From positions 62,001 through 126,000 of the forward strand of contig NZ_BDCK01000031.1 of assembly GCF_001613465.1 (NCBI RefSeq): DNA of 64,000 nt, read 5' to 3'. This DNA is from Nocardia niwae NBRC 108934 = DSM 45340 (GTDB lineage Bacteria; Actinomycetota; Actinomycetes; Mycobacteriales; Mycobacteriaceae). Both the position numbers and the translations under genes were made by a program. Below the pieces are notes generated by a model that made no database searches, was not told where the DNA came from, and was given only the letters and a program-made list of their open reading frames with translations. Shown here piece by piece: positions 20,023 to 28,740 of this stretch (position 1 is the first letter of the stretch; every line of letters starts with the position of its first letter).

Positions 20023-20547
20023 TCAGATCTCGGCGATGCCCTTGCGGTGGCGCTGGGCCAGTTCGGCGTAGAAGCCCGGGTTGAGCCGCACCCACATCTG
20101 CGCCTGGGTGCCCTCGATCGGCCGTTTGACCTCGGCGGGGGAACCGGCGGCGAGCACGCCGTCGGGAATCTCGGCCCCCGGCGGCACGAGCGAGTGGGCG
20201 GCGATCATGCTGCCCGCCCCGATCTTGGCCAGGTCCAGCACCGTGGTGCCGTTGCCGACGATGGCCTCGGCGCCGACCGCCGCACCGTGGAAGACCACGC
20301 TGTGCGCGATCGTCGCGCCGGGCCCGATCTCCATCGGCACCTCCGGCGGCACGTGCAGCACCGCGTTGTCCTGAATGTTGGCGCGTTCCCGGATGACGAT
20401 CGGCGCCAGGTCCGCGCGCAGCACCGCGCCGTACCAGATGGAGGCGCCCGCCTCGACCCGGACGTCGCCGATCAGGGTGGCCGTCGGCGCGACGAACGCC
20501 GTCGGATCGACCTGCGGCCGTTTGCCTTCGAATTCGTAGAGTGGCAC
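20023..20547 (-). CDS. Gamma-carbonic-anhydrase-like left-handed beta-helix protein
   Basis: 174 aa from GTG 20547 (MPLYEFEGKRPQVDPTAF); longer starts add an Arg/Pro-rich segment unlike the family. Hexapeptide repeats run through most of the chain (ATLIGDVRVEAGASIWYGAVLRADLA, broken here into repeats of about six residues). Three His candidates for metal binding are present in VLHVPP, TIAHSV and VFHGAA. Family members form trimers with zinc, cobalt or iron between subunits and catalyse CO2 hydration, though many homologues have no proven activity. The C-terminal helix ending in AELAQRHRKGIAEI is typical. Confidence 0.85.
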   Translation of the reverse strand: MPLYEFEGKRPQVDPTAFVAPTATLIGDVRVEAGASIWYGAVLRADLAPIVIRERANIQDNAVLHVPPEVPMEIGPGATIAHSVVFHGAAVGAEAIVGNGTTVLDLAKIGAGSMIAAHSLVPPGAEIPDGVLAAGSPAEVKRPIEGTQAQMWVRLNPGFYAELAQRHRKGIAEI

Positions 20548-20929
20548 TCGTACACCGTAAACGGTGGTGTCGGGTGGTCGCCGGAACGGCGTCGAAACCG
20601 CCGTGCATAGCGGCGGCTCAGCGGCGGCTCGAAGCGGAGTGCCCGGACCGATCGTGCGGCAGGCGAGTTCGTCTCGGCGTTCGTGGGGTGCGGTCCACCG
20701 GACGGAGGTGGTCGAGCGCCGCATGAGGCGGCGGTGCGTAGCAGCGGAACTCAGGCTCTTCGCGGCAGTGGATCATCACCGGCGTGCATGTCCCCATCGG
20801 GTGTCAGTGGAGAAGGCGACGGTTTGCGGTTCGCCCGGCCTGGTCGGCGGGTCCGTCACGCGTTCGTCGCTCCGCGCTGCCGAGCATCAGCGGGGTGGGC
20901 GCTGGACCCGCAACCGGCTGCCGAAATGT
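20548..20929. other. Intergenic region, no supported gene
   Basis: 382 nt between the start of the gamma-carbonic-anhydrase-like gene and the 3' end of the EspG-like gene. The open frames here give Arg/Gly-rich translations without recognisable domains or good ribosome-binding sites. It probably holds the promoter of the carbonic-anhydrase-like gene. No clear terminator hairpin was found by eye. Confidence 0.5.
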
Positions 20930-21736
20930 TCAGCGCCCGGCGTAGGCGGTGGACGTGCGCGCGGCCGCGGTGACGAGCGGTCGTAGGTGGGCGGCGAAAC
21001 GCTCGGCGGTCACCGCGACGACGTCGACGTCCGTGCCGGTACGCACCGCGTACCGGCCGTCGGCGACGACGTCGATCCAGCACAGCACGCCGAACGGGCG
21101 TAGTTCGCCCGCGCCCCGGCGCGCCGAGACGACCATCTGGCCGATGCCTTCGCGCGGCTGCTTGAGCAACTTGCGGATCCGGGACGGAGTGGACGGCCCG
21201 GCGACCGGAACGGTGACCAGGTTGCGACTGTCCTCGCCGACCTGGGCCAGCGGAGCGGTCAGCCGGGGGAGGGTTCCGGGGGTGTTCTCCGGAAGCATCG
21301 AAACGATCCGCGCGCAGAGGCTTTTCGAGCTGCCCGCGAACAATCGCACGTCGCCGCCGCGGTCGGGCGTCGCGCCGGGGCGTTGCGCCGCGACCACCGC
21401 GATGTTCGCTGCGGCGGCGCCGAGAATGCGCACCGGCCGCGCCGCCGGTTCGCCTCCGGTACCGGTCGCCGATCGTGCTCCGCCGTCCTCGCCGGGCGCC
21501 GCGGCACGCTGACCGAATACCTCGACGCGCAGGTCCGGCTGGGCGAGAACGCGCAGCGCCGCCTCCAGATCCGCGTCCAGGACCTGATCGCACCAGCGTT
21601 CGAGCGCCGGAAGCTGCGCGGTGCGCTCTCCGACGTCGCGGGCCGACAAGCGCACGGCGAGTGGATAGGGGATGCGATCACCGTCGGTGCGTGACCAGGC
21701 CAGCGCGAACTGGTCCGGGGTCAGCGTCCAGTTCAC
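20930..21736 (-). CDS. EspG-family ESX secretion chaperone
   Basis: 268 aa. The N-terminus NWTLTPDQFALAW is typical of EspG proteins, the cytosolic chaperones that hold PE/PPE heterodimers for type VII (ESX) secretion. The C-terminal part (GVLCWIDVVADGRYAVR, then ERFAAHLRPLV) also fits. GTG 21736 is preferred because it overlaps the stop of the upstream PPE-like gene by 4 nt (GTGA); an ATG at 21751 would add five Val/Arg residues. Last gene of a three-gene unit. No ESX core components (EccB/C/D, MycP) are in the window, so it must serve a system elsewhere. Confidence 0.78.
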   Translation of the reverse strand: MNWTLTPDQFALAWSRTDGDRIPYPLAVRLSARDVGERTAQLPALERWCDQVLDADLEAALRVLAQPDLRVEVFGQRAAAPGEDGGARSATGTGGEPAARPVRILGAAAANIAVVAAQRPGATPDRGGDVRLFAGSSKSLCARIVSMLPENTPGTLPRLTAPLAQVGEDSRNLVTVPVAGPSTPSRIRKLLKQPREGIGQMVVSARRGAGELRPFGVLCWIDVVADGRYAVRTGTDVDVVAVTAERFAAHLRPLVTAAARTSTAYAGR

Positions 21737-23043
21737 TCGTACTCGGACCATTCCCCGAGCACGGGCGGCGTGGTCGGATCGAGGGATCCGATGAGTTCGC
21801 CGCCGTCGTCGGAGGGCTCGAGGAAGGTGGGGAGATCATCGAGGTCGAACTCGTCGTCCTCGTCGTCGATCGGCGCCAGGCGTGCGGTCGCCGCGTTCGC
21901 GGCCACGCTCGAACCCGCGCGTGGGGTGTCCACCGCGGCCACCGCGCCGCCCATCAGGCCGCCCATCGCGCCCGCGCCGAGACCGGTGACGGCCGCGTCG
22001 CCGCTGTCGTCGTTCTTGCGCCGCTCGTCGCGCTTGCGCTGTTCCTCGGGCGACACCTGGGGGCCGGTACCCGGCACGGCAGGCACCGTCATCGGCTCGC
22101 CCGTCGCCGCGGCGGGGGCGGTGGCCGGTCCCGCCGCGCGAGGGGTGGCCGCAGGACGGAGGACGGACGCGGCCGCCATTGTCGGAAGCGCCGCCGTCGC
22201 GGCGGGCCCGACGCGGGACGCGGTCGGCGCCGGTGCCTCGCCCGCAGCGGCGGTGGCGGCGCTCGGTGTGGTGGCGGCGGCGGACGTGGACGGAGTCTCG
22301 GCGGTGGGTTCCGGATCGGACGGCGTGGCACCGATACTCTGCGGCACCGAGTGGCTCGGCTGCTGCGAGGTCGTCTCGAACGGTATGGGCTGCACGGCAG
22401 GGGAGGGCTGGGCGCCTCCGATGAGCTTGCTCGACGAGGGGGCAGCGGTGGGCGCCGCGGCGGTCGGCTGATCCGTCTCGTCGGGGAAGGCGGGCACGTC
22501 GGTGCCGGTCTGCACGAACACGCCGGCGTAGATGTCGTTCATCGCTCGTACGACGTCTTGGCGGGCGTGCTCACTCGCCTTCTGCCCCTCGATATTGCTG
22601 GTCGCCTGGGACGGATCCAGCAGTGCGCCCGCCAGATCCGGCGCGCCCGCGGAAGGCTCGGTCACCGCGGCCCGCAGCGCTTCCGCCGCGTCGCTCGCCC
22701 GCCCGAGGCGCTGCGAGACCACCGCGAACACGTCGGCCAGGTCCTGGCCGCTCTGTTCGAACACGCGCACCACCGCGTCCGCGCTCTTCGCCGCGGAGCC
22801 GCGCCAGCCGTCGGCGATGACCGCGCGAATCTCGGTGTGCGCCTGGAAGATCGCGTCGGCGAGCTGCGCCGCCGCCGCGCTCCACGCCTGCTGGCCGCCC
22901 GCGAGCACGGCCGGATCCAGCAGTTGCACCTTGGCGTGGATCTCGCTGTGAGTGAGGTTGTCGAACACTTCGACGTTCGGCGCGTAAGCGGGATCGGTGC
23001 GCCGGTGGGTGGCCCGCTCGCCGGCGCGCGGCATCTCACGCAT
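21733..23043 (-). CDS. PPE-like ESX substrate with long Ala/Pro/Thr-rich tail
   Basis: 436 aa. Residues about 25-180 are alpha-helical with heptad-like Ala/Leu spacing and a WxG-type turn (DGWRGSAA), as in PPE or WXG100-like proteins. From about 190 to 330 the chain is low-complexity Ala/Pro/Ser/Thr. It then has a basic patch (QRKRDERRKND), a Gly-rich stretch (GLGAGAMGGLMGG), and an acidic C-terminus (DDEDDEFDLDD). No YxxxD/E secretion signal could be fixed in the helical hairpin. ATG 23043 overlaps the upstream gene by 8 nt. Likely secreted or surface-located with its small partner; the function of the tail is unknown. Confidence 0.72.
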   Translation of the reverse strand: MREMPRAGERATHRRTDPAYAPNVEVFDNLTHSEIHAKVQLLDPAVLAGGQQAWSAAAAQLADAIFQAHTEIRAVIADGWRGSAAKSADAVVRVFEQSGQDLADVFAVVSQRLGRASDAAEALRAAVTEPSAGAPDLAGALLDPSQATSNIEGQKASEHARQDVVRAMNDIYAGVFVQTGTDVPAFPDETDQPTAAAPTAAPSSSKLIGGAQPSPAVQPIPFETTSQQPSHSVPQSIGATPSDPEPTAETPSTSAAATTPSAATAAAGEAPAPTASRVGPAATAALPTMAAASVLRPAATPRAAGPATAPAAATGEPMTVPAVPGTGPQVSPEEQRKRDERRKNDDSGDAAVTGLGAGAMGGLMGGAVAAVDTPRAGSSVAANAATARLAPIDDEDDEFDLDDLPTFLEPSDDGGELIGSLDPTTPPVLGEWSEYE

Positions 23044-23470
23044 GCGCGGCTCCTGTCACGTCGATCCGCTCCACCGCCAGCGCGAGGGCTTGGTCGGCCT
23101 GCTGGTAGGTGGCGGCCGCGGCGCGGAAGGTCTGAGCGAGTTCCCTTGCCGCGGCGGCGTATTCGCGCAAGCGCGTGATCGCGCCGTCGGCCTTGCGCTC
23201 GAATCCGGCGCGCAGCGCGTCACCGGAGGCGAATCCGCCGAAGCCGGGCAGGGCGGTCGCGGCGCTCAGCACGCGAATCTGCTCGTCGACCCGATCGGCG
23301 AGCAGTTCGTATCGGCGCGCGCATCTTTCGTGCGCGCCGTCGGCGACCAAGAGGCCGTCGATCCACAGCGAGCCCTCGTCGACCGCCCGGTTCAGCGCGG
23401 CGATGTCGATCCCGGGTGCGGTGACCTGCGCGGGTGGCTCTCCGCCGAACCCGTTCTCCTGCGATGGCAT
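23036..23470 (-). CDS. Small helical ESX-associated protein (PE/WXG100-like)
   Basis: 144 aa from ATG 23470, which has AAGGGGGA upstream; an earlier in-frame start would add an Arg-rich segment that looks non-coding. The protein is mostly helical and Ala-rich, with IDIAALNRAVDEG near the start, then RYELLADRVDEQIRVLS, then AAARELAQTFRAAAATYQQAD. That layout fits a partner of a PPE-like protein. A classic WxG is missing (ELW-like positions read GSLWIDGLL). The 8-nt overlap with the PPE-like gene and the 4-nt overlap of that gene with espG argue for one translational unit. Confidence 0.68.
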   Translation of the reverse strand: MPSQENGFGGEPPAQVTAPGIDIAALNRAVDEGSLWIDGLLVADGAHERCARRYELLADRVDEQIRVLSAATALPGFGGFASGDALRAGFERKADGAITRLREYAAAARELAQTFRAAAATYQQADQALALAVERIDVTGAAHA

Positions 23471-23504
23471 CTGCGCCGTCCCCCTTCCTCGTCCGAAGAG
23501 CGGT

Positions 23505-24212
23505 TCACGGATGTCGCGCCGACCCCACGACGACATCCTGCGTCCAATCCGCGATGTCGGCAGTGACCCGCGCGTGCACCGGCTCGTGCAACAGGTCGTG
23601 CCCTGCGTCGATGTACTCCCGTAAATCTACCGATTCGTGGCGGCTAGTCCAGACCCTGACGGCATCGATCGGCGCGCGCCGATCGTCCACGCCGTGCACC
23701 GCGAGCACCGGAAGTCCGCGTGGCAGTTGCGTTCCCGGCGCGCCGGGCGCACCGCCGCCGAGCGCGCGCTTCGGGACGCCCGAGACCACCAGGCCCGCGA
23801 GCGCGTCGGCGGGCAGGGCTGGCCGCAGCGGGTGGTTCCGGTCCAGGGTGGCCGGATGCCCGGCAGGCTCCGGCACGGCCGCGCCGAGCATGCCCAGCAC
23901 GGTCACCGCCCCCAGCGAGTGGCCCATCAGAATCAGCGGCAGGTCGCCGCGCGCCAGTTCGACCAGCCGCACCGCGTCCGCCACCAGCTCGGCCAGTGTG
24001 CCGGGCTGTGCCGGATCACCCTCGCTCAAGCCGTGCCCATGGGTGTCCAACGCCCACACCTGGGCCCCGGCTGGTCGCAGGGCGCGCGCGAAGCGGTGGT
24101 AATGCCCGCTGTGCTGCCCGATTCCGGGCAGGAGAACCATGGTGTACCGCGGATTTTCGATCGGCCACCGCCGATAGTGCATCCGGCCGCGCGCGCCGTC
24201 GAAGAATGGCAT
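23505..24212 (-). CDS. Alpha/beta hydrolase, monoacylglycerol-lipase-like
   Basis: 235 aa from ATG 24212 (MPFFDGARGRMHYRRW). The nucleophile elbow is GHSLGA, the acidic residue lies in VHGVDDRRAP and the histidine in DAGHDLLHEP, giving a complete Ser-Asp-His triad. The LPGIGQHSGHYHRFARAL segment is characteristic of lysophospholipase/monoglyceride-lipase-type hydrolases. The gene ends 34 nt before the start of the ESX trio and may be cotranscribed with it. It is divergent from the secreted propeller gene (107-nt gap). Lipid-ester substrates are likely; the exact one is unknown. Confidence 0.85.
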   Translation of the reverse strand: MPFFDGARGRMHYRRWPIENPRYTMVLLPGIGQHSGHYHRFARALRPAGAQVWALDTHGHGLSEGDPAQPGTLAELVADAVRLVELARGDLPLILMGHSLGAVTVLGMLGAAVPEPAGHPATLDRNHPLRPALPADALAGLVVSGVPKRALGGGAPGAPGTQLPRGLPVLAVHGVDDRRAPIDAVRVWTSRHESVDLREYIDAGHDLLHEPVHARVTADIADWTQDVVVGSARHP

Positions 24213-24319
24213 GCACCGATGGTGCCAAATAACGGCTCGTGCGGGGACCGCGCGATCGAGCGCCGGCAACGGCTAAGATCCGCGGCGACTCACTCCTACC
24301 CGAGCCCGAGGTGCCCGCG

Positions 24320-25231
24320 TTGAGAATCCTTCGCCGTCCAGGCGTCTTCCTCGTCTCCGCCGCGGCGCTCGCGTTCACCGGAGTGCTCGCGCCGGTCGCG
24401 CAGGCCGCGCCGCCGGTCGCCGCCTGTGACCCGGCGGTGGCGGTCACGGCCGTTCCCGCGCCGGTGCCGGTGCTCGACTGGGCGGAGAATCTGGGTTACG
24501 ACGCGCAGGGCAATCTGTGGGTCTCGCGGCTCTACCGCAACGAGGTCCAGCGCTACGACGCCGCGGGCACGCTGACCGCGACCGTTCCGGTGGAGTTCCC
24601 CGGCGCGGTCCGGCTCGGTCCCGACGGGCTGCTGTATGTCGTCTACGGCGACGCGCCGGTGAGTGTCGTGCGGCCCGGCGGCGTCGTCCGGTTCGATCCG
24701 GCGGCGGCCGAGCCGAAACCGGAAGTCTTCGTCTCCGGGTTCACGATGCCCAACGGCGCGGCGTTCGACCCGGGCGGAAATTTGTACGTCGCGACCTTGT
24801 CCGGCGTGGTCAAGGTCCGTCCCGACGCCTCCGTCGATACCGCGTGGGGCGCACCGCTGGCCGGATTCGCCGCCAACGGCGCGGTCGTGCACGACGGCGC
24901 GTTGTACATCACCGCCAACGGCGGCCCGCTCGGCCGGATCGTCCGTATCCCGCTCGAGGACCCCGCCGCCCGCACCACCGTCGCGGATGTGGCCGGGCGA
25001 CTGCCCGGCCTGCCGGATTTCGCCGACGACCTTCTCGTCGACCCGAGCGGCATCCTCTACGTCACCACCCTCACCGGCCAATTGGTCCGGGTCGATCCCG
25101 CCACAGGCGCCACCTGCGCCGTCCTCACCGGCCAGCCGCTCACCGCGGTAGCCGCCGCCCCTGGCCGTCCGGACGAATTGATCGCGAGCACGGAATCCGG
25201 CGCGCTCCTGCGAATCCGCCTCGCCCGCTGA
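24320..25231 (+). CDS. Secreted SMP-30/gluconolactonase-like beta-propeller protein
   Basis: 303 aa from TTG 24320, preceded by GAGG with a 7-nt spacer; a GTG at 24311 is the alternative. It starts with a Sec signal peptide (LRRPGVFLVSAAALAFTGVLA, cleavage likely after AQA). The mature part repeats strands of the type NLWVSRLYRNEVQRYD, GLLYVVYGD, GNLYVATLSGVVKV and GILYVTTLTGQLVRVD, which indicates a six-bladed propeller of the SMP-30/strictosidine-synthase class. A catalytic lactonase metal site could not be assigned. Two Cys flank the propeller (AACDP at the start, ATCAV near the end) and may be bridged. Confidence 0.8.
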   Translation: MRILRRPGVFLVSAAALAFTGVLAPVAQAAPPVAACDPAVAVTAVPAPVPVLDWAENLGYDAQGNLWVSRLYRNEVQRYDAAGTLTATVPVEFPGAVRLGPDGLLYVVYGDAPVSVVRPGGVVRFDPAAAEPKPEVFVSGFTMPNGAAFDPGGNLYVATLSGVVKVRPDASVDTAWGAPLAGFAANGAVVHDGALYITANGGPLGRIVRIPLEDPAARTTVADVAGRLPGLPDFADDLLVDPSGILYVTTLTGQLVRVDPATGATCAVLTGQPLTAVAAAPGRPDELIASTESGALLRIRLAR

Positions 25232-25433
25232 CTCGGAGGTCGCACGCGGGGGCGCGTACGCAACCCGCGGCAGACGCTCGAAGCCGCGGTGCTCATGGGG
25301 GTTCGGTTACGAGTTCGTAGCGGCCGGGTTCGGGTGTCGGTGCGCCGGGGTGTGCACAGCGGTAAGGACTCCCGGTCGCACACGCTGCGGCCCTGTCCCG
25401 GTGCCCGAAGACGGCGAGAGCGAATCGCTCGAG

Positions 25434-26408
25434 TCATGGACGCTGCTGCGGGCCGATCGCGCGCTCGGCGCGGTCGGCGATGGCGCGCAGATGCGTGATG
25501 AGCGCCGGGGGCTCGTGGACCTGGAACTCCGCTCCGAGCCCGAGCAGCCGGTGGGCCAGCCATTCCGGCGCGTCGTCGCGTTGGGCGTCGATCCGGCAGG
25601 TGTGCGCGTCGATCGCGACGATCTCGCCCGGGCCGTCACCCAACCGTCCCGCGACTCGTTCGACGGGAGCGTGGATGGTCAGGCGGAGCCGGAAGGACGG
25701 TGTGCCCCAATCCGTGCGGCGGCCCACGACGTAGGCGGCGGGATCGGCCGCGGGCAGCGGGCGCGGGGCGAAACGGGCGGCCGTGGGTTGCGGGCGGTCG
25801 ATCCGGTCGACGCGGTAGACGCGCCAGCCGGCGCGGTCGAGGTCGTAGCCGACCAGATACCAGCGCCGCCGGGCGGGCACGAGGCCGACCGGCTCGGCAT
25901 TGCGCCTCGTCTCGGCGCCTGCCTCGTCGCGATAGGTGAAACGCACCCGTTCCCGGTTGGCCACCGCGGCCGCGAGCGTAGCGAGCACTTCGGGATCGGC
26001 CGCGGCACCGTCGCCGGTGGGTGGCGTCAGTGCGGCGGCGAAGACCCGCACTCGGCGCCGCAACTTCGCGGGCAGCACCTGCTCCACTTTGGCCAGCGCC
26101 CGGACCGACGCCTCCTCGATCCCGGCCACCGCGGACCCGGCGGCGGCGCGCAAGCCGACCGCGATGGCGACGGCCTCGTCGTCCTCCACCAGCAGCGGCG
26201 GCATCGCCGCGCCCGCCGCCAGGCGGTAGCCGCCCGCCGCGCCGAGCGTCGCGGTCACCGGATAGCCGAGCTCACGTAGCCGGTCGATATCGCGGCGCAC
26301 CGTGCGGTCGGTGACGCCGAGGCGTTCGGCCAATTCGCTGCCCGGCCATTCGCGCGGCGTTTGCAGCAGCGACAGCAGACGAAGCAGCCGGGCGGGAGTG
26401 TCGTTCAT
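25434..26408 (-). CDS. WYL-domain transcriptional regulator (DeoR-type HTH)
   Basis: 324 aa. The N-terminal winged HTH (RLLRLLSLLQ through GVTDRTVRRDIDRLRELGYPV, residues 1-55) is followed by a WYL domain (about 145-230) with RRWYLVGYDLDRAGWRVYRVDRI and a C-terminal WCX-like extension. WYL domains sense ligands, nucleic acids in some members, and such regulators usually act on neighbouring genes. It is divergent from the epoxide hydrolase gene. The 97-nt gap contains a perfect 7+5+7 palindrome that is the natural operator candidate for this protein (inference). Confidence 0.88.
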   Translation of the reverse strand: MNDTPARLLRLLSLLQTPREWPGSELAERLGVTDRTVRRDIDRLRELGYPVTATLGAAGGYRLAAGAAMPPLLVEDDEAVAIAVGLRAAAGSAVAGIEEASVRALAKVEQVLPAKLRRRVRVFAAALTPPTGDGAAADPEVLATLAAAVANRERVRFTYRDEAGAETRRNAEPVGLVPARRRWYLVGYDLDRAGWRVYRVDRIDRPQPTAARFAPRPLPAADPAAYVVGRRTDWGTPSFRLRLTIHAPVERVAGRLGDGPGEIVAIDAHTCRIDAQRDDAPEWLAHRLLGLGAEFQVHEPPALITHLRAIADRAERAIGPQQRP

Positions 26409-26430
26409 GAATTCGAGGATGCCGGAAATC

Positions 26431-26449
26431 TAGGACCTGTTCGGTCCTA
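26431..26449. promoter_or_regulatory. Palindromic operator candidate between WYL regulator and epoxide hydrolase
   Basis: TAGGACC-TGTTC-GGTCCTA is a perfect inverted repeat with 7-bp arms and a 5-nt spacer. It lies 22 nt upstream of the regulator start and 56 nt upstream of the epoxide hydrolase start, the right place to control both. The symmetry fits a dimeric HTH regulator. No -10/-35 pair could be placed with confidence. Confidence 0.65.
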
Positions 26450-26505
26450 AATGCCTCCTAGCGTCGTCGTCGTACCGCAGGACCGACCGGCAAGGAGCCG
26501 ACCGA

Positions 26506-27669
26506 ATGACCGACATCCGCCCGTTCCGCATCGAAATTCCGCAGGCAGAGGTGGCCGATCTGCACGACCGGCTGGCCCGCACCCGCTGGACCGCTCAATT
26601 GCCCGGCGCGGGCTGGGATCGCGGCGTCCCGGTCGGCTACCTGCGCGAACTCGCCGAGTACTGGCGTACCGGGTTCGACTGGCGCGCACAGGAAGCGGCG
26701 CTGAACGCGTTCCCCCAGTTCAAGACGCGCATCGACGGGCTCGACGTGCATTTCCTGCACGTGCGCTCGCCGGAGCCGGACGCGACGCCGCTGATCCTCA
26801 CCCACGGCTGGCCGAACTCGTTCGCCGAGTTCGCCGCGACCATCGGCCCGCTCGCGGATCCGCGGGCGCACGGACTCGACCCGGCGCAGGCCTTTCATGT
26901 CGTGGTGCCCTCGGTTCCGGGTTTCGGCTTCTCCGAAGGGCCGCGCGAACTCGGCATGACACCGGCGAAAGTGGCCCGGATGTGGCTGACCCTGATGGAT
27001 CGCCTCGGCTACCGGCGTTTCGGGGCGCAGGGCGGCGATCTCGGCGCGTATGTCGCGCCCGAACTGGCGATCGCCGCGCCGGACCGGGTGATCGGCGTAC
27101 ACCTCGACGGCGGGATCGGGATGCCGACCGAGGCGGACGTGCCCACCATGACGCCCGAGGAGCGCGCCGAATGGGACGGCATGCAGCGGTGGATGACCGG
27201 AGGCGTGAACCACCACGTCCTGCTGCACGCGGCCCCGCAGACCTTCGCCCACGCGTGGACCGATTCACCGGTGGGTCTGCTCGCCTGGCTGATGCAGAAG
27301 TTCACCGAATTCGCCCCGCTCGCCGACCGGGTCGAGGACGTGATCAGTCGTGATCAGCTGCTGACCAACGCCAGCCTGTACTGGTTCACCGGCACCGCGG
27401 CCTCCTCGTCCTGGCCGATGTACAACGGCCTCGGCGACGGCGGATTCACGTGGCCGAAAGGACAGAAACGCGTGCCCACCGGCACCTACGGCGGAGGCTC
27501 CGCGCTGATGCGCCGGCTCGCCGAACGCGACAACACCATCGTGCACTGGCCGGAGGGCAATACCGGCAACCACTTCGTCGCGATGGAATGCCCGCGGGCG
27601 CACGTCGCCGACATCCGGGCCTTCTTCGCCGCCCTGCGGTGGGAAACGTCGACGGCGGTGCTCCGCTGA
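26506..27669 (+). CDS. Epoxide hydrolase (EHN-type, alpha/beta hydrolase fold)
   Basis: 387 aa, the usual length for the juvenile-hormone-type/microsomal-like bacterial epoxide hydrolases. The N-terminal EHN region (FRIEIPQAEVADLHDRLARTRW) is followed by the hydrolase core: oxyanion motif HGWPNS (100-105), nucleophile Asp178 in AQGGDLGAY, and the catalytic His near residue 362 in GNTGNHFVAMECP. These enzymes open epoxides through an aspartyl-ester intermediate. ATG start. A WYL regulator is divergent upstream and the palindrome between them suggests inducible control, for example by a xenobiotic or lipid epoxide. Confidence 0.9.
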   Translation: MTDIRPFRIEIPQAEVADLHDRLARTRWTAQLPGAGWDRGVPVGYLRELAEYWRTGFDWRAQEAALNAFPQFKTRIDGLDVHFLHVRSPEPDATPLILTHGWPNSFAEFAATIGPLADPRAHGLDPAQAFHVVVPSVPGFGFSEGPRELGMTPAKVARMWLTLMDRLGYRRFGAQGGDLGAYVAPELAIAAPDRVIGVHLDGGIGMPTEADVPTMTPEERAEWDGMQRWMTGGVNHHVLLHAAPQTFAHAWTDSPVGLLAWLMQKFTEFAPLADRVEDVISRDQLLTNASLYWFTGTAASSSWPMYNGLGDGGFTWPKGQKRVPTGTYGGGSALMRRLAERDNTIVHWPEGNTGNHFVAMECPRAHVADIRAFFAALRWETSTAVLR

Positions 27670-27828
27670 ACCGGAAGCTCGTCGTCCGGCATCGGTAGCA
27701 CGGCCGCGTGGATCCGATCAGTGCGGACCGATGCGACCGCGTCCGGGCGGACTGCGCTGCGCCGTTTGCGGGCGCAGAGCTAACGGTCAGCACCGAAGCC
27801 GAACCAGGGGACGGCGGTGAAAGGCCTT

Positions 27829-28536
27829 CTAGGGGGTGGGTTCGCCGCCGGAGCCGCTCGGCGCGGGCTGAGCGGGTGCCGCCGGGGCAGGCGTGGTCGC
27901 GGGTGGCGGAGCCGGGACATCGGGGACGGTGAACAACCCGACTGTGGGAGTCATCACACAGTGGGCGAAGGGGTAGTCGATGATGCCCCACATGGAGGCG
28001 AGCACCGTGCCGGGTCCGCTCTTGACCGTCTTCGACAGCGTCGGGAGGCGGTACTCGGTCACGTCGTCGAGCGGGTCGATGCCGCTGGCGCCGGTGTTCA
28101 CGTTCACCCAGGCGACGACGAGCCCGGACGCCAGGGGAGCGCCGGAGTGCGACGGGGTGGCGCTGAACCGCAGCTCGCCGGGACCGACGTTCAGATCCCG
28201 GCCTGCGCCGGTCCCGTCGGTCGTGGCGGCCGCGATGATCGTGGTGATCGGCCCGTTGCTGCCGCAGCCGAACGTGGGCGCGGCGTAGGAGAACGGGGTG
28301 AACACGCTGGACACCTCGCGCAGGCGCGCGGCGCCGATCAAGTCGGCGTAGCGCCTGAGCGCACCGACGCCCTCCTGTGCGGACGGATCGGATCCGGCGA
28401 TGTCGGAGAGATGATCCAGGCCGGAGTCCACCGGCGCCTGAGGCTCGGCGGTGGCGGGCGCGGAGAAGGTGAGAACCGCGCCGATGGCGAGAGATGCCGC
28501 GGCGGCCGCGGCGCGTGCGATGGTCCTGCCGTTCAC
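27829..28536 (-). CDS. Secreted protein of unknown function
   Basis: 235 aa from GTG 28536, which has GAGGAGAACGA just upstream; a longer start gives an unlikely Arg/Gly N-terminus. A Sec signal peptide (RTIARAAAAAASLAIGAVL, cleavage after ATA) precedes a mature part with two Cys (TFGCGSNG and FAHCVMTP) that may form a disulfide, several Gly/Thr-rich strands (GPGELRFSATPSHSG), and a Pro/Ala-rich C-terminal tail from about residue 205. It resembles conserved exported proteins of mycolic-acid bacteria, but no domain was recognised. It is divergent from the acyl-CoA dehydrogenase pair across a 204-nt gap. Confidence 0.72.
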   Translation of the reverse strand: MNGRTIARAAAAAASLAIGAVLTFSAPATAEPQAPVDSGLDHLSDIAGSDPSAQEGVGALRRYADLIGAARLREVSSVFTPFSYAAPTFGCGSNGPITTIIAAATTDGTGAGRDLNVGPGELRFSATPSHSGAPLASGLVVAWVNVNTGASGIDPLDDVTEYRLPTLSKTVKSGPGTVLASMWGIIDYPFAHCVMTPTVGLFTVPDVPAPPPATTPAPAAPAQPAPSGSGGEPTP

Positions 28537-28740
28537 TCGTTCTCCTCGATACCGAACCCTGTGGGCCCCCGGCCCACCTGCAGCAACGTACCAGCTCGCC
28601 GCCGTCGCCGTCCTGGGGAGCGGCACCCGGGACGGGGTCGTGACCGGCGCAGGTGTCCCTTCGTTGTGATCCAGTCGACAATGGGGGATTACCGGGAGGT
28701 AGGTTTGACTCGGACGTACGAGACACGCAGGGAGATGCGT

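Noticed and set aside
20564..20986. 140-codon plus-strand ORF upstream of the carbonic-anhydrase-like gene
   Set aside because: Low-complexity Arg/Ser/Gly product, no ribosome-binding site, overlaps the end of the EspG-like gene antisense.
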